This document shows positions 1 through 7,806 of a stretch of 64,000 nucleotides of DNA, in pieces (positions within the stretch are counted from its first letter, which is position 1; each line of letters begins with the position of its first letter). This stretch comes from Paenibacillus sp. 453mf (lineage in GTDB: Bacteria > Bacillota > Bacilli > Paenibacillales > Paenibacillaceae). The notes under the pieces were generated by a model. The model was not told the DNA's origin and ran no database searches. It saw only the letters and a list, made by a program, of their open reading frames with translations. The DNA lies in the NCBI RefSeq assembly GCF_900116105.1, contig NZ_FPAC01000001.1, positions 1,726,862 through 1,790,861 of the forward strand. Direction: 5' to 3'. A program made the position numbers and the translations under genes.

Positions 1-824
1 AGAACTACTGGAAACGCCCAGATAAAGGAGTACAATCCCAAGCTAATCATTCCATAGTCGCCCAAGAAGAATGATCTAACCGGATCACTTATACCCGATG
101 TTATCCGATTTAAAGGATCAAGGATCCAGGATTCCATAAACGGCTGAATCCAGTCTGAGAATAAGTAGGCAATGTACACCGGCACTGCAAATAACAATAA
201 AAGTGCAACTAGAGCTGCAATTCTCCCCAAGAAGCTGTGTTCAAACAGAGTCGATTGTGGTTTTACTGCATATGAAACGGGTGGATCATCAATCTCTGGC
301 ACTTTCTTCATGGGCCTGGCGACAGAAACTGCCTTTAGAATCAGCGATCTTTCATCTTCACTTAATTGTCTCGTATTTCCGGGAATTACAGATATGCCAA
401 GACCTTTGCGATAGTAATCTACCTGCGAGGCTAGCTCAGGAGAACACTTATCCGCATATGATAGAACTAAGACTACATTTTTTTCTTTCAAATCAAGCAT
501 TTCAAGAAGCAAGGGTAACTCTTCATTGACATTCGTTCCACGTACGACAAGTACAATCGTATCTCCAACTGAGAGTTGCTCCAAGGCAAGCATTGTTGTA
601 GCAGAATCATCCTTCAATTGTATTCCTGGAGTATCAATAACTTCTAATGGAACATCAAACAGTTGACCCTTGCGAACGGTAACGGTAGAACCGCGGTAAT
701 TGGATTCTTCTCCAGTGTCCTTACCGGTAATACAACGGAACAGAGCGGATTTACCCGCTGATTCAAAGCCTACTAATACTACGTTCTTGAGGGCATCTCT
801 TGTGGTAATGGCTTGGTTTAGCAT
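1..824 (-). CDS. FeoB-like GTPase/membrane transporter (partial, 3' end outside window)
   Basis: About 274 residues are visible, starting at the ATG at 824 that overlaps the end of the flavoprotein gene by 7 nt. A P-loop GFESAGKS (residues 19-26) and a G3 motif DTPG (64-67) mark an N-terminal FeoB-type G domain. The usual NxxD G4 motif is replaced by SYAD (122-125). A first membrane helix follows at about 201-222, and then the amphipathic stretch typical of the FeoB permease start. FeoB proteins import ferrous iron, usually with FeoA; no FeoA is next to it. The gene is last in an operon with a Zur-type operator, so zinc or another divalent metal is an inferred alternative substrate. Family membership is fairly sure; the substrate is not. 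Confidence 0.8.
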   Translation of the reverse strand, partial: MLNQAITTRDALKNVVLVGFESAGKSALFRCITGKDTGEESNYRGSTVTVRKGQLFDVPLEVIDTPGIQLKDDSATTMLALEQLSVGDTIVLVVRGTNVNEELPLLLEMLDLKEKNVVLVLSYADKCSPELASQVDYYRKGLGISVIPGNTRQLSEDERSLILKAVSVARPMKKVPEIDDPPVSYAVKPQSTLFEHSFLGRIAALVALLLLFAVPVYIAYLFSDWIQPFMESWILDPLNRITSGISDPVRSFFLGDYGMISLGLYSFIWAFPVV

Positions 825-1954
825 TTGCAATCTTCACCACAGCAAGAAAGATCATCGAGGAACATGCCTGCCTCACGATATTGTGAAAGAATCGAGACAT
901 CCATATCCAATCTCTGTGCAATAGCCTGTGCTACAACTGCAAATCTTTGTCTATATTTGTATATGAAGCATAATTGAAGATTACCATGTACCACTTGTGG
1001 ACCCGTTATAAACAAACCAGGATTTATAGTGGATTCATCTGCAGTGCTTAATTTTAATTCGCCCTCTTGATTACGCTCAATCAGATGTTCAATTGTCTTC
1101 AAACTGCTCTGAAAACCGGTCGCTAGTATGGGCGGCTGCATAGTTTTTATTAGGCGTGTATCAGCAGATTCATTCTCACAATACAGCACGTAGCCCCCAT
1201 CGTCTTCAGCTTCGATCCACTGTACCTCGAACCCGTGTAGTATAGTGATCTTATTATTTGCCATGGCTAATCGAAGTCTATCTTTTGTATAAGGGCTAAG
1301 TTCAACGCTTGGATCACTTGAACCTTTGGCCAAGCTTCTGTGATCCCGGTCAATGACTGTCACTTGTTTGCCTTGGCCGCTTAAATGGATTGCTGCGTCA
1401 ATACCACTCTCATAACCGCCGACAATAATAAATTCCTCTCCTTGAACTTCAGCCCATTCGGTGAATAAGCTGCTGTGGATACCATATTCAGCACCCGGGA
1501 ACGAATCCAATTTAGGATATTGAAACTCCCCTGCTGCCCAAATTACAAACCGTGAATTGATCTCACCGTGTGATGTCATCAGCTTATACTCCTGGCCCTG
1601 CGGAATTACTTCCGAGACAACGACCCCTGTTTTAACAGGTAATTTCTTATACTGCGCCACAGCCTGCAAATACGTTGCGTACTCCTTGCCGGTTGGATGC
1701 TCTGAACCGAGGGTATATGCCGGGGATGTGTTTAGAACAACCGCATTCAAATCTAACATTCCATACGCATTACTAGTGAACGAAGGAGTAATAAGCCTCA
1801 TTTCCTTCGGCCATGCCATGAAGCTTGCGCCAATCTCGTGCTGCTCCAAGATAACAAACCGTTTCATACCAAGATCTTGTAAGACAGAAGCCATGCCTAT
1901 TCCTGCTGGACCTCCACCAATAATTACGCAGTCATAATCTTTTAGTAATTTCAT
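818..1954 (-). CDS. CzcO-like FAD/NAD(P)-binding flavoprotein
   Basis: A pyridine-nucleotide-dependent flavoprotein of about 378 residues. The N-terminal FAD fingerprint is GGGPAGIG just after the first strand, a second Rossmann motif GGYESG lies mid-protein, and a late ATG motif (ILATGFQ) is typical of the flavin monooxygenase/CzcO group. The last residues are cysteine-rich (SCCGEDCKC), which could bind metal or act in thiol redox chemistry. I prefer the ATG at 1954, 8 nt after AAAGG; the GTG at 1963 lies too close to it. The start overlaps the GNAT gene and the end overlaps the FeoB-like gene, so translation is probably coupled. CzcO proteins are named for association with metal-cation transporters, which fits this operon. 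The reaction is unknown. Confidence 0.8.
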   Translation of the reverse strand: MKLLKDYDCVIIGGGPAGIGMASVLQDLGMKRFVILEQHEIGASFMAWPKEMRLITPSFTSNAYGMLDLNAVVLNTSPAYTLGSEHPTGKEYATYLQAVAQYKKLPVKTGVVVSEVIPQGQEYKLMTSHGEINSRFVIWAAGEFQYPKLDSFPGAEYGIHSSLFTEWAEVQGEEFIIVGGYESGIDAAIHLSGQGKQVTVIDRDHRSLAKGSSDPSVELSPYTKDRLRLAMANNKITILHGFEVQWIEAEDDGGYVLYCENESADTRLIKTMQPPILATGFQSSLKTIEHLIERNQEGELKLSTADESTINPGLFITGPQVVHGNLQLCFIYKYRQRFAVVAQAIAQRLDMDVSILSQYREAGMFLDDLSCCGEDCKC

Positions 1955-2661
1955 ATTTTTCACCTTTCGAATTTCTAAGCTTCAATTCCATCACGTTATG
2001 TTTATCAATGTCAGACTGTTCGGTCTCAACAAACCCAATATTTTTATAGTAATCAATCAACCCATGAGTCAAATGATCTTTGGAATGAGAACAATGCGCG
2101 TTATCCACATGGGGTTGAGCAATTAAGAACACAATGCCATGCTGATTGGTAAATAGATTCTGAATCGAATGCTTGATTAGATGTGCCCCTAATTTATTCC
2201 CTCTGAATAAAGGATGAACGATTAAATTCTGAATATAAAAGAGACTCCCATGATCCAGTGAATTGGGATACTTATTCGTTTGCACAATCTCATCTGCTCG
2301 AACCCCAATAATGGAATGTTCTCCGTCTACGGAATCTAACCAATCAAACCAAGTTCCTCCTATTTTCTCTTTCCATTCACTTCGAAATTCTGATATGTCC
2401 AGTTTTGCAATCATCAGTTTCTTCTGATATTCGTCTACCCAATAGTTCTCACATGTTCTGTTGAACTCTTCTTCAAAAAGTAACCCTTGATCAATCTCAT
2501 CGAGCGGAATAATCATTTGCATATGATGAAAAATGGGGAGTGTATCACAATTAAAATGATGACCTTCAAAGCTGAAAAAGCCACGAGATTCATATTGTAA
2601 ATAGGGAGTAATCGTAACGGAAGCAGGATTGGATATATTGATTCTTAAGTTAATGTTCAGA
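1932..2661 (-). CDS. GNAT-family N-acetyltransferase, probable non-ATG start
   Basis: The core holds a GNAT acetyl-CoA site (LIVHPLFRGNKLGAHLIKHS) and a late helix with YYKNIGFVETE, so it is an acetyltransferase of unknown acceptor. The first ATG is at 2522 but has no ribosome binding site. The same frame stays open for another 46 codons to a CTG at 2661, preceded by a seven-G run 6 nt away and an AGGAG a little further out. The added residues look like real coding sequence, giving about 242 aa in place of 196. Either CTG is the start or the G run carries a frameshift. The gene lies 38 nt after the MBL gene and overlaps the flavoprotein. It is part of the Zur-type operon; a role in metal acquisition is inferred only. 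Confidence 0.7.
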
Positions 2662-2699
2662 TGTTCCCCCCCCTGTTCTCCTGTATAAATCCCCTGCTC

Positions 2700-3398
2700 T
2701 TATCCTGAGTAGCTATGAATCAAAGACTCAAGCTTCTTCTTGCCATTTGGACAAATGCCGCCATGGTAGAAGAGAATTTGATCAAAGTCATAATCAAGCA
2801 GCTGTTCGAGCGATTTCATCGCTTGGGGCATATTGATCGTCAGCTCCTGAGGTGGAACTTGAATTTCACCGTTCGTATAAAAGAGTGCATCCCCAATGAT
2901 TAATTGACGGCTTTCTTCCAATAGGAAACTTATATGTCCATCGGTATGGCCTGGGGTGTGAATAACTTGTATACCTCCGCATAGACTTAACCGCTCTTTA
3001 TGAGCTAATAGCTGGTCTACTCTGCTAGATGGCAAAACTTCCAATTCTTTTTGCCGAGGTACAACGTTCTCCTTCAGTAGACGGTTCTCACCACGAATAT
3101 ACGGAGCATCAAATGGATGCGCACAGATCAGAACATTAGGGTTAACCGCCGAGATTTCTGGAAGACATCCGATATGATCCAGATCCTGATGTGTCAGTAA
3201 TAAGTAATCCAGGCTCGCAGCCGAGCTTCCTGCACGAAGCATCTCATTCTCTAATTGTTCGAATTGTCCGGGCAATCCTGCGTCAATTAGAATTTGGACA
3301 TTGTCATCTCGAATCAACATGGGATGAATCATGCTCTGTTCTCCCATGAAGAACATATCTAGTTCTAGTAAACTCACTCTATTGTCAATAATCTTCAT
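2700..3398 (-). CDS. MBL-fold metallo-hydrolase
   Basis: This 232-residue protein has the metallo-beta-lactamase fold signature in the variant form THQDLDHIG (His70, Asp72, Asp74, His75), where the usual second His is Asp. A downstream HTPGHTDGHISF motif and GDALFY supply further ligands. Substrates of this family include lactones, thioesters and nucleic acids; the sequence does not say which. The start ATG at 3398 follows GGAGG at good spacing. It is second in the operon, 48 nt after the CobW GTPase gene. An MBL enzyme in a zinc-starvation operon is notable because these enzymes normally need zinc; the altered ligand set might allow another metal, which is inference. Confidence 0.85.
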   Translation of the reverse strand: MKIIDNRVSLLELDMFFMGEQSMIHPMLIRDDNVQILIDAGLPGQFEQLENEMLRAGSSAASLDYLLLTHQDLDHIGCLPEISAVNPNVLICAHPFDAPYIRGENRLLKENVVPRQKELEVLPSSRVDQLLAHKERLSLCGGIQVIHTPGHTDGHISFLLEESRQLIIGDALFYTNGEIQVPPQELTINMPQAMKSLEQLLDYDFDQILFYHGGICPNGKKKLESLIHSYSG

Positions 3399-3445
3399 TT
3401 ATATAAATCCTCCGGCACAAATCTTTCCGAATGAGCTGATCACGC

Positions 3446-4444
3446 TCAGACAACCGCACATTCGCTGAATTGGGATCTAAACCAGTCTTCATCCAGGTTT
3501 TTCCCAATAATTACAATCCTGCTTGTCCTGTCCTCTCCTGCATTCCATTCTCTCTCCGCATCCACTCCGAACATCATGTGTACTCCCTGAAACACGACTC
3601 GCTTGTTCGTTCTCTGTACATTGAGAATTCCTTTGTACCGGTAAGTATCAGTGGCGTGCTCAACTAACCATGTATTGATAAATTTATTCACCTTCTCCAA
3701 ATCCAGCGGTCTTGATTCAGTTAGTACAATGGAAAAAACATCATCTTCATGATGGTGGTGGTGGTGGTGATCCATAAAATGAGGATCAACCTCCAGCTTG
3801 TGATCCATGTCAAAGGTGTAAATTCCCAAAATCTCATTCAAGTCGATCACCGAATATTGTGTGTACAATAAGCGGGCATGACTATTTATGTTTTTTAATC
3901 TGGATTCTAATCGTGCGAGGTCTTCCCGGGTGACGAGATCTGTTTTATTTAACAGGATGACATCAGCGAAAGCCACTTGCCCCTTCGTTTCACGACTGTG
4001 GTCCAGGTGATACTCTGCATGCTTTGCATCCGCAACCGTAATTACTGCATCAACTCTGAAGAACTGGGAGATCAGGGGTTCAGCGAGAAAAGTCTGAATA
4101 ACAGGAGCAGGATCAGCCAATCCCGTTGTTTCAACAACCACCCGATCATAATGAATACGCTCAGGAGAACTTACAAATTTGCGATGCAGCAGATTCTCCA
4201 TAATATCTACGAGATCACTTCGAACCGTGCAGCATATGCAGCCATTATTCATCTCGATAATCTCTTCATCGGATTTCACAATCAGCTCATTATCAATGCC
4301 TACTTCGCCAAATTCATTTACAATGACTGCCATTTTATGACCATGATCCTCATTTAATATGTGGTTAAGCAAGGTTGTTTTGCCAGCTCCCAAAAATCCG
4401 GTAATAATGGTAACGGGAATACGCACATCCTTCTCCATATTCAT
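3446..4444 (-). CDS. CobW/COG0523 GTPase, putative zinc metallochaperone
   Basis: A 332-residue COG0523 G3E GTPase with P-loop GFLGAGKT (16-23), CxCC metal motif (Cys69, Cys71, Cys72), ETTG (105-108), NKTD (166-169), a run of seven histidines (226-232), and a CobW C-terminal domain. CxCC with a His-rich loop is typical of the Zur-controlled ZigA/YciC type, which helps deliver zinc when it is scarce. ATG 4444 follows AAAGGAGG at proper spacing. It is the first gene after a strong promoter with a perfect Zur box, so it leads the operon. The identification is firm; the client protein is unknown, though the neighbouring genes are candidates. Confidence 0.93.
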   Translation of the reverse strand: MNMEKDVRIPVTIITGFLGAGKTTLLNHILNEDHGHKMAVIVNEFGEVGIDNELIVKSDEEIIEMNNGCICCTVRSDLVDIMENLLHRKFVSSPERIHYDRVVVETTGLADPAPVIQTFLAEPLISQFFRVDAVITVADAKHAEYHLDHSRETKGQVAFADVILLNKTDLVTREDLARLESRLKNINSHARLLYTQYSVIDLNEILGIYTFDMDHKLEVDPHFMDHHHHHHHEDDVFSIVLTESRPLDLEKVNKFINTWLVEHATDTYRYKGILNVQRTNKRVVFQGVHMMFGVDAEREWNAGEDRTSRIVIIGKNLDEDWFRSQFSECAVV

Positions 4445-4489
4445 TTCATTTCAATCCTCCTTTGTACTTAGAGATGAAAATGAGTTTAT

Positions 4490-4542
4490 TCGTAATGATT
4501 ACGATTAAACAATACTATAATCCTATTTTTTATTTGTGTCAA
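4490..4542 (-). promoter_or_regulatory. Sigma-A promoter with perfect Zur box
   Basis: On the minus strand a TTGACA (4542-4537) and TATAGT (4519-4514) are separated by 17 nt. Directly downstream, at 4504-4490, is the 7-1-7 palindrome TCGTAATGATTACGA, identical to the Bacillus Zur box core. An operator over the transcription start would block transcription when Zur is zinc-loaded and release it in zinc starvation. The sequence match is direct; that this organism's Zur binds it is inferred from Bacillus. Confidence 0.88.
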
Positions 4543-4561
4543 TATAACTCCTCTGCAAACC

Positions 4562-4588
4562 AAAAAAGCCGCAATTAATAGCGACTTT
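4562..4588 (-). terminator. Intrinsic terminator after DUF1048 remnant
   Basis: Stem AGTCGC/GCGGCT followed by six Ts on the minus strand, touching the stop codon of the DUF1048 fragment. A near-copy lies at 20715-20741. Confidence 0.6.
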
Positions 4589-4668
4589 ATTCATCTGTTT
4601 TACGAACCGACTCATGATAGATTTCAGCGTACTTTTTCGAGTCCTTGATGAGGTCGTCGCAAAAAGCG
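4587..4668 (-). pseudogene. C-terminal remnant of a DUF1048 gene
   Basis: The minus strand reads about 27 residues ending in a stop: AAFCDDLIKDSKKYAEIYHE and a short tail. This closely matches the C-terminus of the intact DUF1048 protein at 24245-24562 (AAFCDDLIKGSKTYADIYQE). Nothing upstream continues the gene, so only the 3' end has survived. It ends on its own terminator. It shows that a second DUF1048 copy once stood here. Confidence 0.75.
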
Positions 4669-4686
4669 CGGCATATCATAAAGAAA

Positions 4687-4721
4687 GGACGGAAGCCGCA
4701 TTGTCCGTGCAGCTTCCGTCC
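4687..4721 (-). terminator. Hairpin downstream of GH105 gene
   Basis: Ten-bp inverted repeat GGACGGAAGC/GCTTCCGTCC 56 nt after the GH105 stop, followed on the minus strand by TTTCTTTATG. Probable terminator of the GH105 transcript. Confidence 0.6.
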
Positions 4722-4776
4722 CGATCTTAGAAAATTATAGCCATTCGTCTTAATTGTAAGCTGTACTGCCTTGCAT

Positions 4777-5889
4777 TCATTTTGCTTCTATTTCTTCTTC
4801 GTTCTTTTCCTTAGGAGGAATTGATTTCAATTCCTCAGCTACTAAGCCTTCTTCCTGTGTTTGAACCATCTCAATTACTGCCGCAAGGAAAGCGAGACCG
4901 AGGCCTTGCCCCCAGCCTTGTGCCCACTTCCGGTCGATGAGGAGATATCCTTCAATGTCGTTCATAACGGCTGTTCCACCGGATACGTTCATAACTCGCC
5001 CGTTCGGGGAGATGTTGGCAAGCACACCGTCCAGAGCCTTCCGAACGTACTTAGCATGAAGCGGATTGCCTTGCATTAGCATTGCGGCAGCGATACCCGA
5101 TGTAGCGGATACTTCACCATATGAATCCTGGTAATCAAGTACGGTTCCCCAGAGTCCGTCTTCCTTCTGCAGCTTTTTAATTGCAGCAAGCTGATCCCGA
5201 AGTGAACTCCATATATGCATCATCGGAGGATATAAATAGCTTTCCGGCAGTCCTCTCGCTGCACGTGACATCGTATAGGCGGCCCAAGCGTTAGCACGCG
5301 CCCAATGAATTCCTGACATGTGGTCTTTGTTAATATGATTATAGCCGTGATACCATAGCCCGTTGTCCTCATCCTGCAAATAGTTGATATGCCAGAAATA
5401 CTGATGAAGTGCATCATCAATCAATTGCTTCTGCTTCAGCTTGACCCCAACACGAAGCATAAAATAGGCGGCCATAAATAACGTATCTGCCCAGCATTGC
5501 TCTGGAAAATCATTTTTTGAAGACACGGTATGCTGAAGTACACGATCTCCAAAACGCAGTGCTTTGTTCTCCAAATAATCCACCTTGCTGAGAATAAGAT
5601 CGAGGTATTTCTGGTCATTTGTTTGCTCATATAAAGTAACCAGCATATGCCCCATGGCACAAGTGTTCACTGTCCATCGCGGAAGACCGGCTTCCAAATA
5701 TTCATCAACCCAATCCGCCATCCGTTCCAAATAGCCCTGCTCACCTGTCACTTCAAATGCCCGGCTTACGCCGTAGAAGGCAACCCCGCCTGGCCAGTCC
5801 CAAGTTAAATCCATACCAAATGTGTAATCCACCACACGATCAGTAATATGCCTTAAATCCGCAGCAGAGTTAGAAATATTTAATTTCAT
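4777..5889 (-). CDS. GH105 unsaturated rhamnogalacturonyl hydrolase (YteR/YesR-like)
   Basis: The 370-residue length equals that of YteR-type GH105 enzymes, which remove the unsaturated galacturonyl unit from rhamnogalacturonan fragments left by pectate and RG lyases. Visible family motifs are WDWPGGVAFYG near the N-terminus, QCWADTLFMA (with the expected catalytic Asp), LWYHGYN, and HWARANAWAAY. There is no signal peptide, so it acts in the cytoplasm on imported oligosaccharides. The ATG at 5889 follows GGAGG. A Glu/Lys-rich tail (PPKEKNEEEIEAK) is poorly conserved. Decayed glycosidase genes lie immediately upstream, so it may be the last working member of a former pectin or galactan locus. 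Confidence 0.88.
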   Translation of the reverse strand: MKLNISNSAADLRHITDRVVDYTFGMDLTWDWPGGVAFYGVSRAFEVTGEQGYLERMADWVDEYLEAGLPRWTVNTCAMGHMLVTLYEQTNDQKYLDLILSKVDYLENKALRFGDRVLQHTVSSKNDFPEQCWADTLFMAAYFMLRVGVKLKQKQLIDDALHQYFWHINYLQDEDNGLWYHGYNHINKDHMSGIHWARANAWAAYTMSRAARGLPESYLYPPMMHIWSSLRDQLAAIKKLQKEDGLWGTVLDYQDSYGEVSATSGIAAAMLMQGNPLHAKYVRKALDGVLANISPNGRVMNVSGGTAVMNDIEGYLLIDRKWAQGWGQGLGLAFLAAVIEMVQTQEEGLVAEELKSIPPKEKNEEEIEAK

Positions 5890-6240
5890 AAATCCTCCAT
5901 TTCCGGAAACTCAACATACAGTAGAGGTCCCTATATGATTACAATTTTACGATAGTACGAATATATTGCGGCTTTACACTCACCCGTGTATTTCTTAATA
6001 CATTCAACAAACACTTTAGCTCAAAGCTCTTCACCTCAAATCTCAAGGGATTATTCCTGCAAGAACTCTCAGCATTTCAGAAAGAATGAAGCGCTTCCAC
6101 AATTAAATCAATGCAGCTGTTTGGTTCCTCTCAATGATTATAATTGTACACTAATTATAGGCAAAACTAATGTAAAAAATCTACAATTAATTGTCCGATT
6201 ATGTTGGGAATAAACATAAACACAGATAAACGAAGTAAGT
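5890..6240 (-). other. Intergenic region upstream of GH105
   Basis: About 350 bp, AT-rich, without a convincing gene. It contains one cre-like sequence (listed separately). No strong sigma-A promoter stands out. Confidence 0.5.
6086..6099 (-). promoter_or_regulatory. Cre-like (CcpA) site upstream of GH105
   Basis: Minus-strand TGGAAGCGCTTCAT matches the left half of the Bacillus cre consensus and the central CG, with two mismatches at the right end. Plausible for carbon catabolite control of a pectinolytic gene, but single short matches occur by chance. Confidence 0.35.
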
Positions 6241-7100
6241 CTATTTATAATCCAAATTAAACCGATTCCATCTCTGCTGCCAAGGGATATCGGCCCAGAA
6301 CGGATGATGCGGTGCGCAGTTGGAGCATAGTGTCATCCCCCAGAAGCCAAGCGCCATTCCTTTGCGGATTGCATATTCGGCGATATACTTTCCGCCCGGT
6401 CCTTCTTCAAAGCTTGCATTTAGCGGTGTATAACCGACATAACCTTCTCCGATGACAACCGGAATACCGTTATGCCGTACCCAGTCATGTAAATATATTA
6501 GCTTCATCCCGACCGGATTGCCTTCCATCCGCCATTCTTGTCCTTTCGGCAGAGTCCAATCCTCGAATGGTGGCGCATCGTCTCTAAGCAATGATTGTAC
6601 AAAAGGATTCGGGAACAGCTTATCATCGTTCAGACCAGCCAAATCCATTAGCTCGTTCAGCACGCCTTTTATGTATAAATGAAAATGAGCGACCTGAAGG
6701 TTGCGAGCAACATAGCTTTTTGAATATGCTTCATTCAGGGTATAGCTAGCCGTTATCAATATATCAGGGTGGCGCTCGCGTAGATAGCCTACTGCCTCTT
6801 CAATATATGGCTGCATCACTTCAACAAGCTCTGGGGTGTTTGTCTCTGGAATTCCTTGGGGCTTTGCTGATACTCCCAGGAGGATAACATAATATAACAG
6901 TTATGAGCTTGCGCCTGCTTAAACAGTTCCAGCAGATGAGCATGTCCGTCCCCGGCAATTGTACCAGCGGGTGCGCTGGCCGACCTTTCCTAGATTACCG
7001 AATTTCAAGTGACCTGGACGTTTCCCTTCACTCGTGAATAGCATGAATGGCATGGCACATATGCGAATCGTATTGTATCCTCGCTCCACCGCTTCCGTTA
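6241..7100 (-). pseudogene. Cellulase-like family glycosidase, frameshifted and N-truncated
   Basis: The 3' part (6819-6241) reads as one frame with YLHDWVRHNGIPVVIGEG and ends at LDYK. Upstream the reading continues in other frames: RPGHLKFGNLGKVGQRTRWY at about 7020-6960, then GDGHAHLLELFKQAQAHNCY and MLSSWEYQQSP to about 6860. At least two frameshifts separate these pieces, and the N-terminus is missing at about 7095. The motifs resemble the cellulase-like sugar-binding family (PF12876) common in Paenibacillus; that name is from memory and moderately sure. It cannot make a full protein. Confidence 0.75.
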
Positions 7101-7723
7101 TCCAGCTTGGTCAACGGCTGTATGGTAGCAGTTACAATCCCAATATCATGTATGATCATATGAAATGAGAGAACCGCCCCCATCCCGCTTCTCATCGTAA
7201 GAGTTCCTTGTCGAGGGAAAGCAGCAATGCCTCTGCCTGTGTCAAGCTCAATACGTACCTCGGTATGGTCCATCGTCTCCGCATGATCCTGAAAGTTATT
7301 CAAAAATAGAAAGCCGCTGCCATTCCCTTGACGTACACACCAGCGAATTGTTCTGTGTCCTCCGGCAGGATTTCGGATTAACCCGGCGGCAGCTCAGTTC
7401 CAAGCGGGGCGATACCCGCTCCAAAGGCTTCCAGCTTTCACCCTTTGGGTTGGTTCCCTTGCAATCCCCCAGCTTGCCCGAATGAATCGTCTTCACATCA
7501 GACTTAAGCTTCAATGTAAGCAGTTTCATATTTTCTCCTCCCAGTGGATCAATGCGCCTTGATGGTCTTGATCCAGATCCATCACCCTATTGGAAATCAT
7601 CGGCAGCTTCTGGTAACCTCCCTCAATCCTAGCTACTCCAAAGCTTATTCCTGAATTTTCTTCGGATTTTAATCTGGTCGATGACTGAATGCGGATATAC
7701 GAAGCATTCATGCCATAGCTCAA
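7100..7723 (-). pseudogene. Beta-galactosidase-like (GH35-type) gene remnant
   Basis: Broken frames on the minus strand. The clearest piece, about 7320-7100, reads RQGNGSGFLFLNNFQDHAET followed by RGIAAFPRQGTLTMRSG, which resembles the C-terminal region of GH35-type beta-galactosidases. Two further short frames (7723-7526 and 7529-7296) lie upstream and overlap at ATGA; I could not identify them. At about 7095 the sequence passes directly into the cellulase-like remnant, so the two genes seem joined by a deletion. Confidence 0.6.
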
Positions 7724-7806
7724 GATTACAAGATTCAGAGTAGGCGAACAATTGACAATTCTCTGTACTTAATGGACTATATTCTGATTTGACTATTCAT
7801 AGCAAA

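Noticed and set aside
3755..3777. Short tandem GTG/CAC repeat as a mobile or phase-variable element
   Set aside because: It encodes the in-frame poly-His loop of the COG0523 GTPase, which is normal for zinc-type members.
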